Shown here: piece by piece, positions 17,964 to 27,397 of the stretch | How positions within the stretch are numbered: position 1 is the first letter of the stretch | How the letters are laid out: the number at the start of each line of letters is the position of its first letter | DNA from: JAHFTY01 sp964584785 | Lineage (GTDB): Bacteria; Acidobacteriota; Terriglobia; 20CM-2-55-15 | NCBI GenBank assembly: GCA_964584785.1 | Contig: CAZPBY010000043.1 | Span: 1-64,000 of the forward strand | Direction of reading: 5' to 3' | DNA length: 64,000 nucleotides | The notes under the pieces: model-generated | The model's database searches: none | Seen by the model: only the letters and a program-made list of their open reading frames with translations | What the model was told of the DNA's origin: nothing | Program-made: the position numbers and the translations under genes

Positions 17964-18816
17964 TTACCACTCGGCGCAGTTGAGTATCAAAAAACGCTTC
18001 AGCCAGGGCTATTCCTTCACCGGCAATTACACGCTGGCGCACTCGCTGGACATTACGTCGGCGGCCGAGAATGTTGGAAACCGTCCGAGCAATCCGGATA
18101 ACCTGATTGATCCCTATCATCCGGAACTCAACTACGGAAATTCGAGTTTCGACCGGCGCCACCAGGTCAACGGGACCTTTCAGTTAGAACTGCCGTTCGG
18201 CGCAGGAAAGTGGATCGGCGGACACGCCGGCGGTTGGCTGAACCAGATCATCGGCGGCTGGTCCGTTTCGGGGATCGTGCAAATGGCGACCGGAACGCCC
18301 TTCGTTTATAACGCCAGCAATCGATTTACGCTGCACTACAACGGTGCAGACATTGCTGTTCCCAATGGGACCCTCGAATACGACATCAACAAGGGTCACA
18401 GCGCGGCAACCTTCAGCAACGGCGTGATCACGGGCGGCGGGACACCAACGGTCTATTACATCAAGGATGCGACCCTCGCTCCGGGTTGCGCGAGTGACGC
18501 GGCTTGCCCCGACAGCCTGGTCCATCGGCTGGCGGCGATCACGAAGTTCGTGACGCCATATTATGGCGGCGTGATCGCCCGCAATTACGTTTACGGCCCG
18601 GGTTACGTCAACATGGATGCCGGTGTCACGAAGACGCTGAAACTGACGGAAGGCGTCAGCGGCCTGTTGCGCGCGGAAGCATTCAACGTCATGAATCACC
18701 CGAATTTCAATAACCCGAACTCGACAAACATCGACTCGACATCGGGCACGCTCGGACAAATCACCAGTGCGCGCGCCGCCCGGGTGATGCAGTTCACCGT
18801 CAGACTTCAATTCTAG
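17866..18816 (+). CDS. Oar-like TonB-dependent receptor, C-terminal part (after frameshift)
   Basis: This frame carries the last third of the barrel of the same receptor. Family-like sequence starts only at about 17932 (MGFYTNVGRSNYHSAQLS); the 22 residues before it overlap the upstream frame and are not real. Recognisable barrel motifs are NYTLAHSLD, SSFDRRHQVNGTFQLELPFG and GGWSVSGIVQMATGTPF; it ends with LRAEAFNVMNHPNFNNPN and a terminal strand MQFTVRLQF. It is translated only if the upstream frameshift is a sequencing artefact or is bypassed; there is no ribosome-binding site of note before it. Confidence 0.8.
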   Translation: MRLIILRPPLRFTSQAMGRLNTMGFYTNVGRSNYHSAQLSIKKRFSQGYSFTGNYTLAHSLDITSAAENVGNRPSNPDNLIDPYHPELNYGNSSFDRRHQVNGTFQLELPFGAGKWIGGHAGGWLNQIIGGWSVSGIVQMATGTPFVYNASNRFTLHYNGADIAVPNGTLEYDINKGHSAATFSNGVITGGGTPTVYYIKDATLAPGCASDAACPDSLVHRLAAITKFVTPYYGGVIARNYVYGPGYVNMDAGVTKTLKLTEGVSGLLRAEAFNVMNHPNFNNPNSTNIDSTSGTLGQITSARAARVMQFTVRLQF

Positions 18817-18943
18817 GAACTGGCGGACTCTTTCGTCCCGGTGATCAGAAAGCGCTGGCCAAGCGCCTGCCGCGGGAATTCCGTTTCGATGAAGACGAGG
18901 TTCCACTAGATTGCCTAGAAGCGGCGCTCCGGGATCCAGGTGG

Positions 18944-21529
18944 CTATTTGTGGAGGCCGGAGAGCCAGTTGAGCGCGACGACAAAACCGCTTGGCGGTTC
19001 CGGACTGAATTGCAAACCGGCGGCCGGGGCGGCTGGAGTGTTGCCTGGAGTATTCGGGTCCGCCTGGAAATAGACGAAGTGCTGGCCGTCGGGTGAGACG
19101 TCATAGGTGTGATAGTCCCCGCCCGGATGCTGCGCGTTGAGAATGGGCAGGACGAATAGTCCTTCCGGTTTGGCGGCTTTGAATTCCGAGCCCGCGGCGC
19201 TCACAGCAACAGAAAACTCCACGTCCGTGAACGCGGTGGCGTTGTTCGTAGCGTGGTAGAAGAGTTCCTTCCCGTCACGCCGCCAGCGTGGCCAGTCGCC
19301 GCCGTTCGTGGAAACCTGCCAGATCCCGCTGCCGGATGGAAACGGCCGAACGTAGATCTCGTTCCGGTTTCCCGTTTTGTTTGATGTGTACGCGATCCAT
19401 TTCCCATCCGGTGACAACTGCGCATGAGTTTCATTCGCGGGCTCGGCGGCGAACGGGATAGGTTTCTTGGAGCCCTCCAATGGAAGGACCCAGATGTCGC
19501 CGGAGGTCTTCGAATCCTGAGTCCAAAAAACAATGTTCTTCCCAACCCATGACAGGGGCGCCTTGAGCGCCTCGGATTCGAAAAGCAATTCCTCCGTACC
19601 CGATCCACTCGACAGGTTTTGGTACAGCCCCCACTTGCCCTTTTGCTGCGAGGCATAGACGATCTTCGTTCCATCGGGCGACCACACGGGCATGGAGTTG
19701 TCACGTGCGGCGTCGAAGGTGATCCGGGTGGGGACTCGCCCACCGGGTTCCATGATCCAGATGTCGCCGCCCGCTTCGTCATGGCGGTGCACGGCGACAC
19801 GCTTTCCGTCCGGTGAGACGCTCACTCCGCGATACGCGCCCTCAGGACCAGGTGTTTCGGACACCCGGCCATGACGATCCGCCCATGCGAGTTGCCGGGG
19901 TTGAGCGTCGCGGGCTCCGGCGCCCCCTAAGACGAGCCCGTAGCTATAAACAAGGACACCGTTCTGAGAGGCTGAAAAATGGCCAATCGTCTCTCCCGTC
20001 ACGAGAGCGTTTATCGTGACATTATCGATGATGAGTACCGGCTCTCCCGACGGCGCCGTTTTCTGAGCGTCGAAGGCCTGCCTGTATAAGGCAGTGCCTC
20101 GACGAAACAAGAGGTACCCCGGCGGGGAATAGACGAAGTTAGAGTCGGCCGTCATGATCCGGGTCCTCTCCTTTGAACCAAGCACGCCCGCATAGATCGC
20201 GCGGCCGGAAGGCTCGTCAGTCCAACCGAGGTAGAGATAGTGCCGGCCGTCGGGTAAAAAGTATGGCCACAGGTGCTTGCGTTCGGATGCATCGAGCGAT
20301 GTGAGCTGCTCTGCTTTGCTGCCCTGGTCGGAGACGCGGAAGAGGCCCTTGTCGGAACCGAACAGGATCGTACCAGCGGCATTCCATGTGCCTCCGCCGA
20401 AATACGACAGTTCACAAATATCCACGGGCGGCCCACCCGAAACCTGCACTTTCTTCAACTTGGTTCCTTGCCGGAATCCGATCCAGCGGCTGTCGGGCGA
20501 CCAGAACGGCTTCGGCAAAGAGGTGGCACTGTTGAGGGGGTCGATCAGATTCGTTTCGACTCCGGCAAGCGTTTGCGACGTGATGGAACCGATTCGCCTG
20601 ACGCTTAGAGGCGTGTTATTCCCCCCTGCAGCGACGTTGTACACGATCCATTGTCCATCCGGCGATACCGCGAAGGATTCGCCCACGGCGTCCGCGAGGA
20701 ATTGGAATTCCTCTGCATGCGGGTTCCGCGTGTAGACGAATGCCCACGTGGACACGATGCCGACGAGGAACGCGGCGGCCACAAGTGACGCTCGGAACAG
20801 TCTGCGCTGAGGTGGCGTGGCGGTGACGGGTATCGCCAGAACGGTTCGCGAGCTGTGTTCGGAAATCCATTCCAGTTCGGCAAGCAAATCGCGCGCCGTC
20901 TGCCAGCGGTCGGCGGGATTGCGGGCGAGGCAGGTCATCACGACGTGCTCGAGCATCGGAGACGTCGCCGTTGTCACGCTCGAGAGCGGTTCGAGTTCAG
21001 CGGACGCCTTGGCTATGGCTTTTTTCCCCGCGACCATTTCATAGAGCAGTGCGCCAAAGGCGAAGACGTCGGAGCGCGGGTCGCCGTCGCCTGCCGTCAA
21101 ACCGAAACCATGCAGCTTGGGTCCGTCTTTTGTCAGTACGACGTTCGCCGGTTTCACATCCTGGTGAACAACACCTTCGCTGTGCGCGTAGTCCAACGCG
21201 CCCACGAGGACAACGGCCGTTTTTAATGTCTCGTCCAAACCCATCGTGCCGCGTGTGAGACGGGAGGCAAGCGTCTCGCCTTCGAGGTATTCCATCACGG
21301 CAAACGAAACACCGTCCTGTTGTTCAATCGCCAGGGTCGCGCGGATTGCGGGATGGTTCAATGCCGCGATCTTGCGTGCATCGCTGCTCGAGGCCCAGCC
21401 GGCAGTAACCAGACTGATGCTGACCGTGCGATTGTTTCGAGTGTCTGTCGCCTTGCAGGTTTCGCTGCCACCGTCAGTCGCGACAATTTCATACGGGCCA
21501 AGACGGACACCGGGGGCAAGCGCGCTCAT
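18944..21529 (-). CDS. Pseudokinase fused to a TolB/WD40-like beta-propeller
   Basis: An 861-residue paralogue of the next gene upstream, overlapping it by 4 bp. Its kinase-like domain (1-200) is degenerate when laid beside that neighbour. The GAGGMGEVY loop is DGGSETCKA. The VAIK lysine is Ser39 (TVSISLV). HRDLKPQN is HQDVKPAN, keeping Asp124. DFG is GFG (Gly141). The whole activation segment including SPE is missing, so GFGLT runs within a few residues into DPRSDVFAFGALLYEM. One membrane helix follows (about 275-295), then a propeller with repeated SPDGxxIVY / WSPDSRWIGF / LSPDGKWIAYTSNK units. Without the Lys and the DFG Asp it should not phosphorylate. It could act as an allosteric partner of the active kinase, or be a sensor that kept only the propeller's job. 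Confidence 0.88.
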   Translation of the reverse strand: MSALAPGVRLGPYEIVATDGGSETCKATDTRNNRTVSISLVTAGWASSSDARKIAALNHPAIRATLAIEQQDGVSFAVMEYLEGETLASRLTRGTMGLDETLKTAVVLVGALDYAHSEGVVHQDVKPANVVLTKDGPKLHGFGLTAGDGDPRSDVFAFGALLYEMVAGKKAIAKASAELEPLSSVTTATSPMLEHVVMTCLARNPADRWQTARDLLAELEWISEHSSRTVLAIPVTATPPQRRLFRASLVAAAFLVGIVSTWAFVYTRNPHAEEFQFLADAVGESFAVSPDGQWIVYNVAAGGNNTPLSVRRIGSITSQTLAGVETNLIDPLNSATSLPKPFWSPDSRWIGFRQGTKLKKVQVSGGPPVDICELSYFGGGTWNAAGTILFGSDKGLFRVSDQGSKAEQLTSLDASERKHLWPYFLPDGRHYLYLGWTDEPSGRAIYAGVLGSKERTRIMTADSNFVYSPPGYLLFRRGTALYRQAFDAQKTAPSGEPVLIIDNVTINALVTGETIGHFSASQNGVLVYSYGLVLGGAGARDAQPRQLAWADRHGRVSETPGPEGAYRGVSVSPDGKRVAVHRHDEAGGDIWIMEPGGRVPTRITFDAARDNSMPVWSPDGTKIVYASQQKGKWGLYQNLSSGSGTEELLFESEALKAPLSWVGKNIVFWTQDSKTSGDIWVLPLEGSKKPIPFAAEPANETHAQLSPDGKWIAYTSNKTGNRNEIYVRPFPSGSGIWQVSTNGGDWPRWRRDGKELFYHATNNATAFTDVEFSVAVSAAGSEFKAAKPEGLFVLPILNAQHPGGDYHTYDVSPDGQHFVYFQADPNTPGNTPAAPAAGLQFSPEPPSGFVVALNWLSGLHK

Positions 21530-24357
21530 TTGCCGTCCTTTCGGAAGGAGGACGTCCAGTGAAGAACAACCGTGAGGCCGGAAGAGACTGTTCCACGGCC
21601 GAGCGCCGGGCTACCGCCTCCCCGGTTTGAAGGATTGCCTCGACCCCGAGTTTGCACAGGGGCGGCCGGCAATTGCCCTACCGCGTTTCCACCAGCGGCG
21701 GTAAAGACGAGCGGGTTCGACCATACGAGAAATCGTTGTCCGTCCGGAGTCATCGCCCACAGGTGACGTCGCGGATCCACAATCCTCGCGAGAGCGGGAT
21801 TGTTGACGCCCGGTCCCGAATCGACCAATGCCTGGGGCACGCCGGCCTCAATTTTCGCGCCGAGCTTCAGGTCCACGGAAAAAAAGCCGCCGGCTTTTGG
21901 CATCCGGTAGACCAGTTCCTTGCCATCCCTCCGCCATCGAGGCTGGCCGCCACCATCGTTCGAGATTTTGAGTTTTTCCTTCCCGTCAGGGAATGACTGC
22001 ACGTACACCTCGAACTGTCCCGCGGCCGCTTCATCGGATGTATAGGCGATCCATTTTCCATCGAAGGAAAACTGCGGCTCATCTTTGTGAAAGTGTCCCT
22101 GGACCAGAGGAACCGGCTTGCGATCTCCCGAGAGAGGCAGGGCGTAGATATCCTGGAACTCATCCGGGCCAGAGAGGTATGCGATGTAACGGCCATCTTT
22201 GGACCAGTCTTCCACAGATTCGTTGCCCGCGGTTTCGAGCAACGGCGTTTCTCCGCCGACGCCGTTGGCATTCACGACGTAGATGTCCGCGTTCCCTTTG
22301 CGATACGTCGTGAACGCGACCTGTTTGCCGTCGGGCGACCAGACGGGATTGATGTCGTCGGTGGGATCCGTTGTCAGCCGCGTGGCGTTGCCCGCGCGCT
22401 GCCAATCGATCGTCCAGATGTCGGCGCCGGAACTGTCCTCGTCCTGTTTGGTGACGGCGATGAGTTTGCCGTCGGGAGACAGGTCCATTTCCCCATACGG
22501 TCCAGTCTGCACGGCAGGTTCTAAAGGAGGTCCGACTCGACCCCACCATCCCCACATGGTGTCTCCGATCTGACCTCTGCCGGAGGCCCCCCTCCCTCCG
22601 CGGCCTGGCCGCTGGAAGTAGATCAGGGCGCCGTCGTCATTACGTGACACATCGAAGAAGCCGCGGCCGGATTGAAATTCGATGTTGTCCGCAACGTGAA
22701 TGGGATCGCCGGCCAACGCAACCTTGCTCGCATTGAACGGCTGAGCGAATAGCGTGCCGTCACGTTGAAATAGAAGGTAGCCGGGCGGGGCGTACGCGAC
22801 GTTGGATTCAGCAGACATCAAGCGCGTTTGATCCTTGCCGCCGATCGTGCCGGAAAAGACGGAGCGCTTGGAGGCGTCATCAGACCGCACCAAATAGAGG
22901 TAGTGCTTCCCGTCGGGAAGAAAGACAGGCCAGACGTGTCCGGTCTCGGGCGCTTTCACGGTGGTGAGCGCTTCAGGGGTTCCGCCCTGGTCCGATACCC
23001 GGAACAATCCTTTGGCAGAACCAAACACGATCGTTGCGTCCTTACTCCAGGCGCCGCCCGAAAAACCGGCAGCGTCGCAAAGATTCTGTGGAGATCCGCC
23101 GGAGACCGCCACCTTCCGGAGTTTCCCGCCGGCGGAAAATGCAATCCAGCGACTGTCGGGCGACCAGAACGGTTGAGCCGCATCGTTCGTGTTGGTCAGA
23201 CGCTGTGACGCCAGCGAACCGAAGGGCCGCACGAAGAGTGCTGAGGCTTCGCCGGTGTTCGGGCGGGCAATGAACGCGACCAGGCGTCCGTCCGGTGAGA
23301 CCGAGATGTTCGCCGGGACCAGCCCACTGATGGATTCGCTGAATTCAAACGCGTCCTGACGGCCAGGGCCTCGAATGTAGCGCGCCGCAGGAAGCACCAG
23401 CACTCCGAGGATCATCGCGGCGGCGGCGAGTGCAAGCAGGCGGGGGACCTCGCGTTTTGCGGGTATGTCTTCGACCGGCGGCGCAGCCAGTGTCATATCG
23501 CCGCCGCTGCGGGCAATCCACTGGATCTGCAGCATCAAGGCGTGCGCCGTTTGCCATCGCCTTTCGGGATCCTTGGCGAGGCAGCGGGTGACGACGTGCT
23601 CGAGCGCGGCGGGTATCGAGGGATCCACCTTCGACAATGGTTCGGGATCCGACGCGGCGATCGCTCCGATCAGCAGCGCACGGCTTTTCCCCGTGAAGGC
23701 TTTCCGGCCCGTCAACATTTCGTACAAGATTCCGCCGAACGCGAAAATATCCGAACGTGCGTCGACGTCGATGCCTTCAAACTGTTCGGGTGACATGTAC
23801 TGGAGGGTGCCGAGCACTGCGCCGGGTGAAGTGATGTTGTCCTTTGTCGTTAGTTGGGACGCTGTGACCGATCCTTCTGCGGCCTTTAACTTCGCCAATC
23901 CAAAATCCATCAGCTTGGCGCCTCCGGGCGTGAGCATCACGTTCTGCGGCTTGAGATCCCGGTGAACCACGCCGGAGCGGTGCGCCTTGTCAAGCGCGTC
24001 CGCGATCTGCCCGCCAATCTGGAGCGCTTCTTCCATCGGCATCGGACCGCGCTCCAGGCGCTGAGCCAGCGTCTCGCCTTCGAGAAACTCCATGACGAGA
24101 TAATCGATTCCATCTTGTCGGCCGACGTCGTGGAGCGTGCAAACGTGTGGATGATTCAGCGCGGCAATCGTTTGCGCCTCACGCTCGAACCTTTGCGTCA
24201 TTTCCGGGTCTTTGGAGAAGTGCGCCGGCAACACTTTGATCGCCACCGTCCGGTTCAAGCGCGTGTCGGTCGCTTTGTACACTTCGCCCATGCCGCCGGC
24301 GCCGATCATCTCGACGATCTCGTGCGGTCCCAGACGCATTCCGGCAGCTAAACCCAT
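21526..24357 (-). CDS. Membrane Ser/Thr protein kinase with TolB/WD40-like beta-propeller
   Basis: 943 residues. The Hanks-type kinase at 1-270 is complete: GAGGMGEVYKAT (19-30), VAIK Lys41, HRDLKPQN Asp134, DFG Asp151, and the SPE motif at 189-191 after GTLQYM. A single membrane helix lies at about 308-330 (LLALAAAAMILGVLVL). The rest is a six- to eight-bladed propeller with TolB-type repeats (WSPDSRWIAFSAGGKL, LSPDGKLIAVTKQDED, WSPDGKQVAFTTYRKG) and a Gly/Arg-rich insertion around GRGGRGASGRG. The propeller would be extracytoplasmic and sense a ligand or the envelope state. It is the first gene of a two-gene operon with the pseudokinase paralogue. Targets are unknown. Confidence 0.92.
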   Translation of the reverse strand: MGLAAGMRLGPHEIVEMIGAGGMGEVYKATDTRLNRTVAIKVLPAHFSKDPEMTQRFEREAQTIAALNHPHVCTLHDVGRQDGIDYLVMEFLEGETLAQRLERGPMPMEEALQIGGQIADALDKAHRSGVVHRDLKPQNVMLTPGGAKLMDFGLAKLKAAEGSVTASQLTTKDNITSPGAVLGTLQYMSPEQFEGIDVDARSDIFAFGGILYEMLTGRKAFTGKSRALLIGAIAASDPEPLSKVDPSIPAALEHVVTRCLAKDPERRWQTAHALMLQIQWIARSGGDMTLAAPPVEDIPAKREVPRLLALAAAAMILGVLVLPAARYIRGPGRQDAFEFSESISGLVPANISVSPDGRLVAFIARPNTGEASALFVRPFGSLASQRLTNTNDAAQPFWSPDSRWIAFSAGGKLRKVAVSGGSPQNLCDAAGFSGGAWSKDATIVFGSAKGLFRVSDQGGTPEALTTVKAPETGHVWPVFLPDGKHYLYLVRSDDASKRSVFSGTIGGKDQTRLMSAESNVAYAPPGYLLFQRDGTLFAQPFNASKVALAGDPIHVADNIEFQSGRGFFDVSRNDDGALIYFQRPGRGGRGASGRGQIGDTMWGWWGRVGPPLEPAVQTGPYGEMDLSPDGKLIAVTKQDEDSSGADIWTIDWQRAGNATRLTTDPTDDINPVWSPDGKQVAFTTYRKGNADIYVVNANGVGGETPLLETAGNESVEDWSKDGRYIAYLSGPDEFQDIYALPLSGDRKPVPLVQGHFHKDEPQFSFDGKWIAYTSDEAAAGQFEVYVQSFPDGKEKLKISNDGGGQPRWRRDGKELVYRMPKAGGFFSVDLKLGAKIEAGVPQALVDSGPGVNNPALARIVDPRRHLWAMTPDGQRFLVWSNPLVFTAAGGNAVGQLPAAPVQTRGRGNPSNRGGGSPALGRGTVSSGLTVVLHWTSSFRKDGK

Positions 24358-24435
24358 CCTTGATGCTCCGATCGGTGGCCGGATTATAGAGGGGAAACCA
24401 GGTTAGGGCAATCGCTGCCAATCAGTCGAGGCAGC

Positions 24436-24560
24436 TCAATCTTTTCGCAGCGCAATCATCGGATCGGATGCTGCCGCCGCGCCGGAACCCAACACGCCGC
24501 TACCGCCAGAAGCGCAATGGCCGCTGCACTTATGTCTGGAGTCTCGATACGCGTTCCTTC
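24436..24560 (-). pseudogene. C-terminal remnant of an ADOP permease
   Basis: Minus-strand translation gives TRIETPDISAAAIALLAVAA followed by CWVPARR in one frame and AASDPMIALRKD plus TGA (24436-24438) in another, with a one-base slip between them. This is the last membrane helix and terminal motif (CW.PARRA...DPM.ALR) of an ADOP gene; the other 90 percent is gone. The gene-free stretch 24361-24641 otherwise contains only the upstream region of the kinase gene. Confidence 0.6.
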
Positions 24561-24641
24561 ATTGACAATACTGAAGGAATTCCTTAAGAAATGACGCTGA
24601 GGAACCAAAAGCAGGCTTGAACCGCTGATACAATTGACCCC

Positions 24642-24887
24642 ATGAAAAGGCTCAAAGGATCGACTGCTCTACTTGATCGTTTGCTGGACCCCGTAAGTCG
24701 AAGCCTGAACACCGAAGTCGCCAAAGAATTAGTGAAGCTGAAGGCCGATGCCAAAACGCAATTTCGTGTTGATGAGTTGGCTCGAAAATGCAATGAAGGT
24801 GAACTGACTCCTTCCGAACAATCGGAGTACGAACGGTACGTTACGGCCAGGCTGAACCTCTCTGGTTCCGGAAAGCTGTTGATCTAG
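24642..24887 (+). CDS. Small soluble protein of unknown function
   Basis: 81 residues, acidic/basic mixed, no signal peptide or membrane segment. The sequence ALLDRLLDPVSRSLNTEVAK and DELARKCNEGELTPSEQSEY is a pattern I recognise from small conserved hypothetical proteins in Acidobacteriota, Planctomycetes and Cyanobacteria, where it often lies next to HNH endonuclease genes; no such gene is adjacent here. In that family the tail after EYERYV usually continues differently (an alpha helix ending in a basic segment), so the last 14 residues here may result from an old frameshift. Function unknown. Confidence 0.6.
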   Translation: MKRLKGSTALLDRLLDPVSRSLNTEVAKELVKLKADAKTQFRVDELARKCNEGELTPSEQSEYERYVTARLNLSGSGKLLI

Positions 24888-24901
24888 GTCTTTAGCAATT
24901 G

Positions 24902-24916
24902 TGGCGAGTTTCGCCA
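24902..24916. terminator. Short hairpin between convergent genes
   Basis: Perfect 6-bp arms TGGCGA (24902-24907) and TCGCCA (24911-24916) with a 3-nt loop lie between the small protein gene and the end of the response regulator gene. There is no T-run; a weak or bidirectional stop signal is the likeliest reading. Confidence 0.3.
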
Positions 24917-24919
24917 GAA

Positions 24920-25615
24920 TCAACCGGCCCATCGGTATCCAAAGCCGTATACGGTTTGGATGAGTTTGGGTTCTTCGGGATCGTCGTCGAACTTGCGACG
25001 GATCGCGGCGACATGCTGATCGATGGTTCGCGTGGTGACCTCAACGGAGTCCTCGGATCCCCACAACCGAGCAATCAACTCCGACCGGGATATAGCGAGA
25101 CCGGGCCGGGCAGTCAGCAGCGAAAGAATGTCGAATTCGCGTGGAGTGAGCCGCAGGTCGCGCTGGCGTTTGCTAGCGGTTCGTGCCTCGAAGTCGACGA
25201 TGATTTCTCCCACTTCCAACCGACGTTGCTTTTGAATGGGCAACTGCGAGCGACGTATCAAGGCTTCCAATCGCGCCATAAGTTCCGCCATACCGAACGG
25301 TTTTGTGACGTAATCATCGGCGCCTAACTTCAATCCTCGGACCTTGTCGATCTCTTGCGTCCGCGCCGTCAGCATCAGTACGGGTGTGGTGTAGCCGCGC
25401 GAGCGCAGTTCGCGAAGAACATCCAGGCCCGATTTCCTGGGCAACATGATGTCAAGAATAACGACGTCATGCGTCTTGGCCAGGGCTTCTCGCAGGCCTG
25501 TTTCGCCATCGCCAGCGCTTGTCACAATGTAATGATTGAAATGAAGCGCGTCGGTCAGACCGAAAGCCAAATCAGAGTCATCTTCCACCAGCAATACGTG
25601 CCGCTGGGGAGTCAT
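24920..25615 (-). CDS. OmpR/PhoB-type response regulator
   Basis: 231 residues. The receiver domain (1-120) has the acidic pocket EDD (11-13), the phosphoacceptor Asp55 in VVILDIMLP, Thr83 in MLTAR and Lys105 in TKPFG. The winged-helix output domain (about 130-231) has LRLTPREFDILSLLTARPG, the recognition-helix region TTRTIDQHVAAIRRK and the terminal wing LIQTVYGFGYRW. It overlaps the upstream histidine kinase gene by 4 bp and is its partner. Target genes are unknown; the divergent exported methyltransferase at 27398 is a candidate by position. Confidence 0.95.
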   Translation of the reverse strand: MTPQRHVLLVEDDSDLAFGLTDALHFNHYIVTSAGDGETGLREALAKTHDVVILDIMLPRKSGLDVLRELRSRGYTTPVLMLTARTQEIDKVRGLKLGADDYVTKPFGMAELMARLEALIRRSQLPIQKQRRLEVGEIIVDFEARTASKRQRDLRLTPREFDILSLLTARPGLAISRSELIARLWGSEDSVEVTTRTIDQHVAAIRRKFDDDPEEPKLIQTVYGFGYRWAG

Positions 25616-27261
25616 ACCGCTACAACCTCAGCCGCTTTTGAGGTGCGCAACGGCAGTTCGATCGTGAATGTACTACCGGTGCCGACTTCGCTCCAAACCG
25701 AAATGCGCCCACCGTGCGCTTCAATAGTTTGGTGCACCAGCGTCAAGCCCAAACCGCTTCCCGCCGGACGGAATTCGTCATTATGGACTCTGTAGAATTC
25801 ATCGAAGATTTTGTCAATTTCGCCCGCAGGTATGCCGCAGCCATGATCTCGAACCGACAGCCGGACGAATCTGTCGTCCGACTCTGCCTTGACCAGAACT
25901 TCTGCTCCTGCGGCGGAGTACTTAACAGCATTATCAAGAAGGTTAATTAGAGCCTGTTGCAGAGCAGACGAATCTCCAATAATTTGGCCACAGTCTTGAA
26001 GGTCTGTTCTGAGGTGAAACGTCGAGGGGTTCGATGCCGCGCGGAACGCCTGAAGCGCCGAGTTCAGAACCTCATTGACGTCGATCACTTCGGATTCAAA
26101 TTTCCTAACCGCACGCGTTGATCGGGAAAAGTCGAGAAGGTTCTCTATCGTGAGTGTCAGGCGGCGACACTCACGATCAATGACTTCGCGATAATGTTTC
26201 CACTTTGACTCTTCGCCATTTCTGTCGAGGGCAAGCTCATTGAACAGACGAATTCGGCTTAATGGAGTACGCAACTCATGACTCACATTCGCAACGAACT
26301 CCTGCTGCATACGGACCAATTGGCGGTCGTGCCGCAGGGAACGGATTCCAAACAGACCTGCACTCAACAGAAATGCCAGTATCAAACTCATCACAATCAG
26401 CGAAGAATCCCTTCCACCGTACGGAAGCAAGGGCCGTACGACTTCAGGGTTGATGGCGACCTGAACCGTCCAGCCCGCAAAAGGAAGTTCCGGCGTAAAC
26501 CTTTCCAGCACGCTTCCAGCGTCAGGATATTGCGGTTGCGATTGATAGAGAACCGCGCCGTGGTTGTCCCGGATTGTAAACGATGCGGCTTGGCGAGCAT
26601 CTGAGGTTGACGTAAAGCGCGGAGGGAGTATTGCCAGCAGCTTGGAGTTGCAGCGGCATTGATTGGATGTAATGACAGGGATGAAGAATTCTTCCACCGC
26701 CTTCTTGCGGTCGAATCTGAAACCGTAGATGTGTGCGACATCACCATGGATATTGGTTTCGACGAGGCCCCCCATCGGTACATCGGAGTCGGCCGCCAAT
26801 GTCGAAAACGCTTTTAGCTGACGCGCGCCACATGAAGGTGAGAAACCGTGCAAAACCGTTTTCAGCTGTTCCATTTCTTCGGTATCTGGAGAAGGTCCGG
26901 AAATGGTCACCTCGCTGTTTGCGCGATCAAATTGGAATGCATACTCGATCGCAGGTCCCCAATCGCGCAAATCCGTCCGAGCCGTTAGTCCTCCCGATTC
27001 GGCCTCCCGCCGCAACAGAGATATCGGATTCCGATCGCCATCCGGGGTGGCATACGAAAGAAATCCTAACTTACTCATGTAGGCGTCAGCGGACATCTGA
27101 ATGAACTTGTCGGCCACAAAAGAGGCGTAATCCTTGACGAGGATTGCTTCAGTAGCTTTTGCTTTCGAAGCCTCCCGCCAAGCGACTAAGGCCAGTGCCA
27201 GTCCAGCAACCATCAGTAAAATAATCGGTGCCGAGCTTTGCAGCCAGGATCTTGGTCTCAT
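25612..27261 (-). CDS. Membrane sensor histidine kinase
   Basis: 549 residues: TM1 at about 12-29, a long extracytoplasmic sensor region (30-286) with a CRC motif near 202-204, TM2 at about 287-304, then HisKA with the phosphoacceptor His328 (FVANVSHELRTPLSRIRLF) and an HATPase_c domain with N box (INLLDNAVKYS), G1 (DHGCGIP) and G2 (GSGLGLTLV). There is no HAMP domain between TM2 and HisKA. The sensor region is not one I can assign; the Cys-X-Cys could bind metal or be redox-active. It is the first gene of a two-gene operon with the response regulator. Confidence 0.93.
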   Translation of the reverse strand: MRPRSWLQSSAPIILLMVAGLALALVAWREASKAKATEAILVKDYASFVADKFIQMSADAYMSKLGFLSYATPDGDRNPISLLRREAESGGLTARTDLRDWGPAIEYAFQFDRANSEVTISGPSPDTEEMEQLKTVLHGFSPSCGARQLKAFSTLAADSDVPMGGLVETNIHGDVAHIYGFRFDRKKAVEEFFIPVITSNQCRCNSKLLAILPPRFTSTSDARQAASFTIRDNHGAVLYQSQPQYPDAGSVLERFTPELPFAGWTVQVAINPEVVRPLLPYGGRDSSLIVMSLILAFLLSAGLFGIRSLRHDRQLVRMQQEFVANVSHELRTPLSRIRLFNELALDRNGEESKWKHYREVIDRECRRLTLTIENLLDFSRSTRAVRKFESEVIDVNEVLNSALQAFRAASNPSTFHLRTDLQDCGQIIGDSSALQQALINLLDNAVKYSAAGAEVLVKAESDDRFVRLSVRDHGCGIPAGEIDKIFDEFYRVHNDEFRPAGSGLGLTLVHQTIEAHGGRISVWSEVGTGSTFTIELPLRTSKAAEVVAV

Positions 27262-27397
27262 GACAAGGTGTTTATTGCGTCGATAGTTGAGGTGTCAAGC
27301 CGCAAAGCCCTCCCGCGTACAATCTTTGCAGAATCTTTACAACCTCTTCACCGGTTCAACGCAACTTCCGCTTGAGCATTCGCTAAAGTTCACGGAC

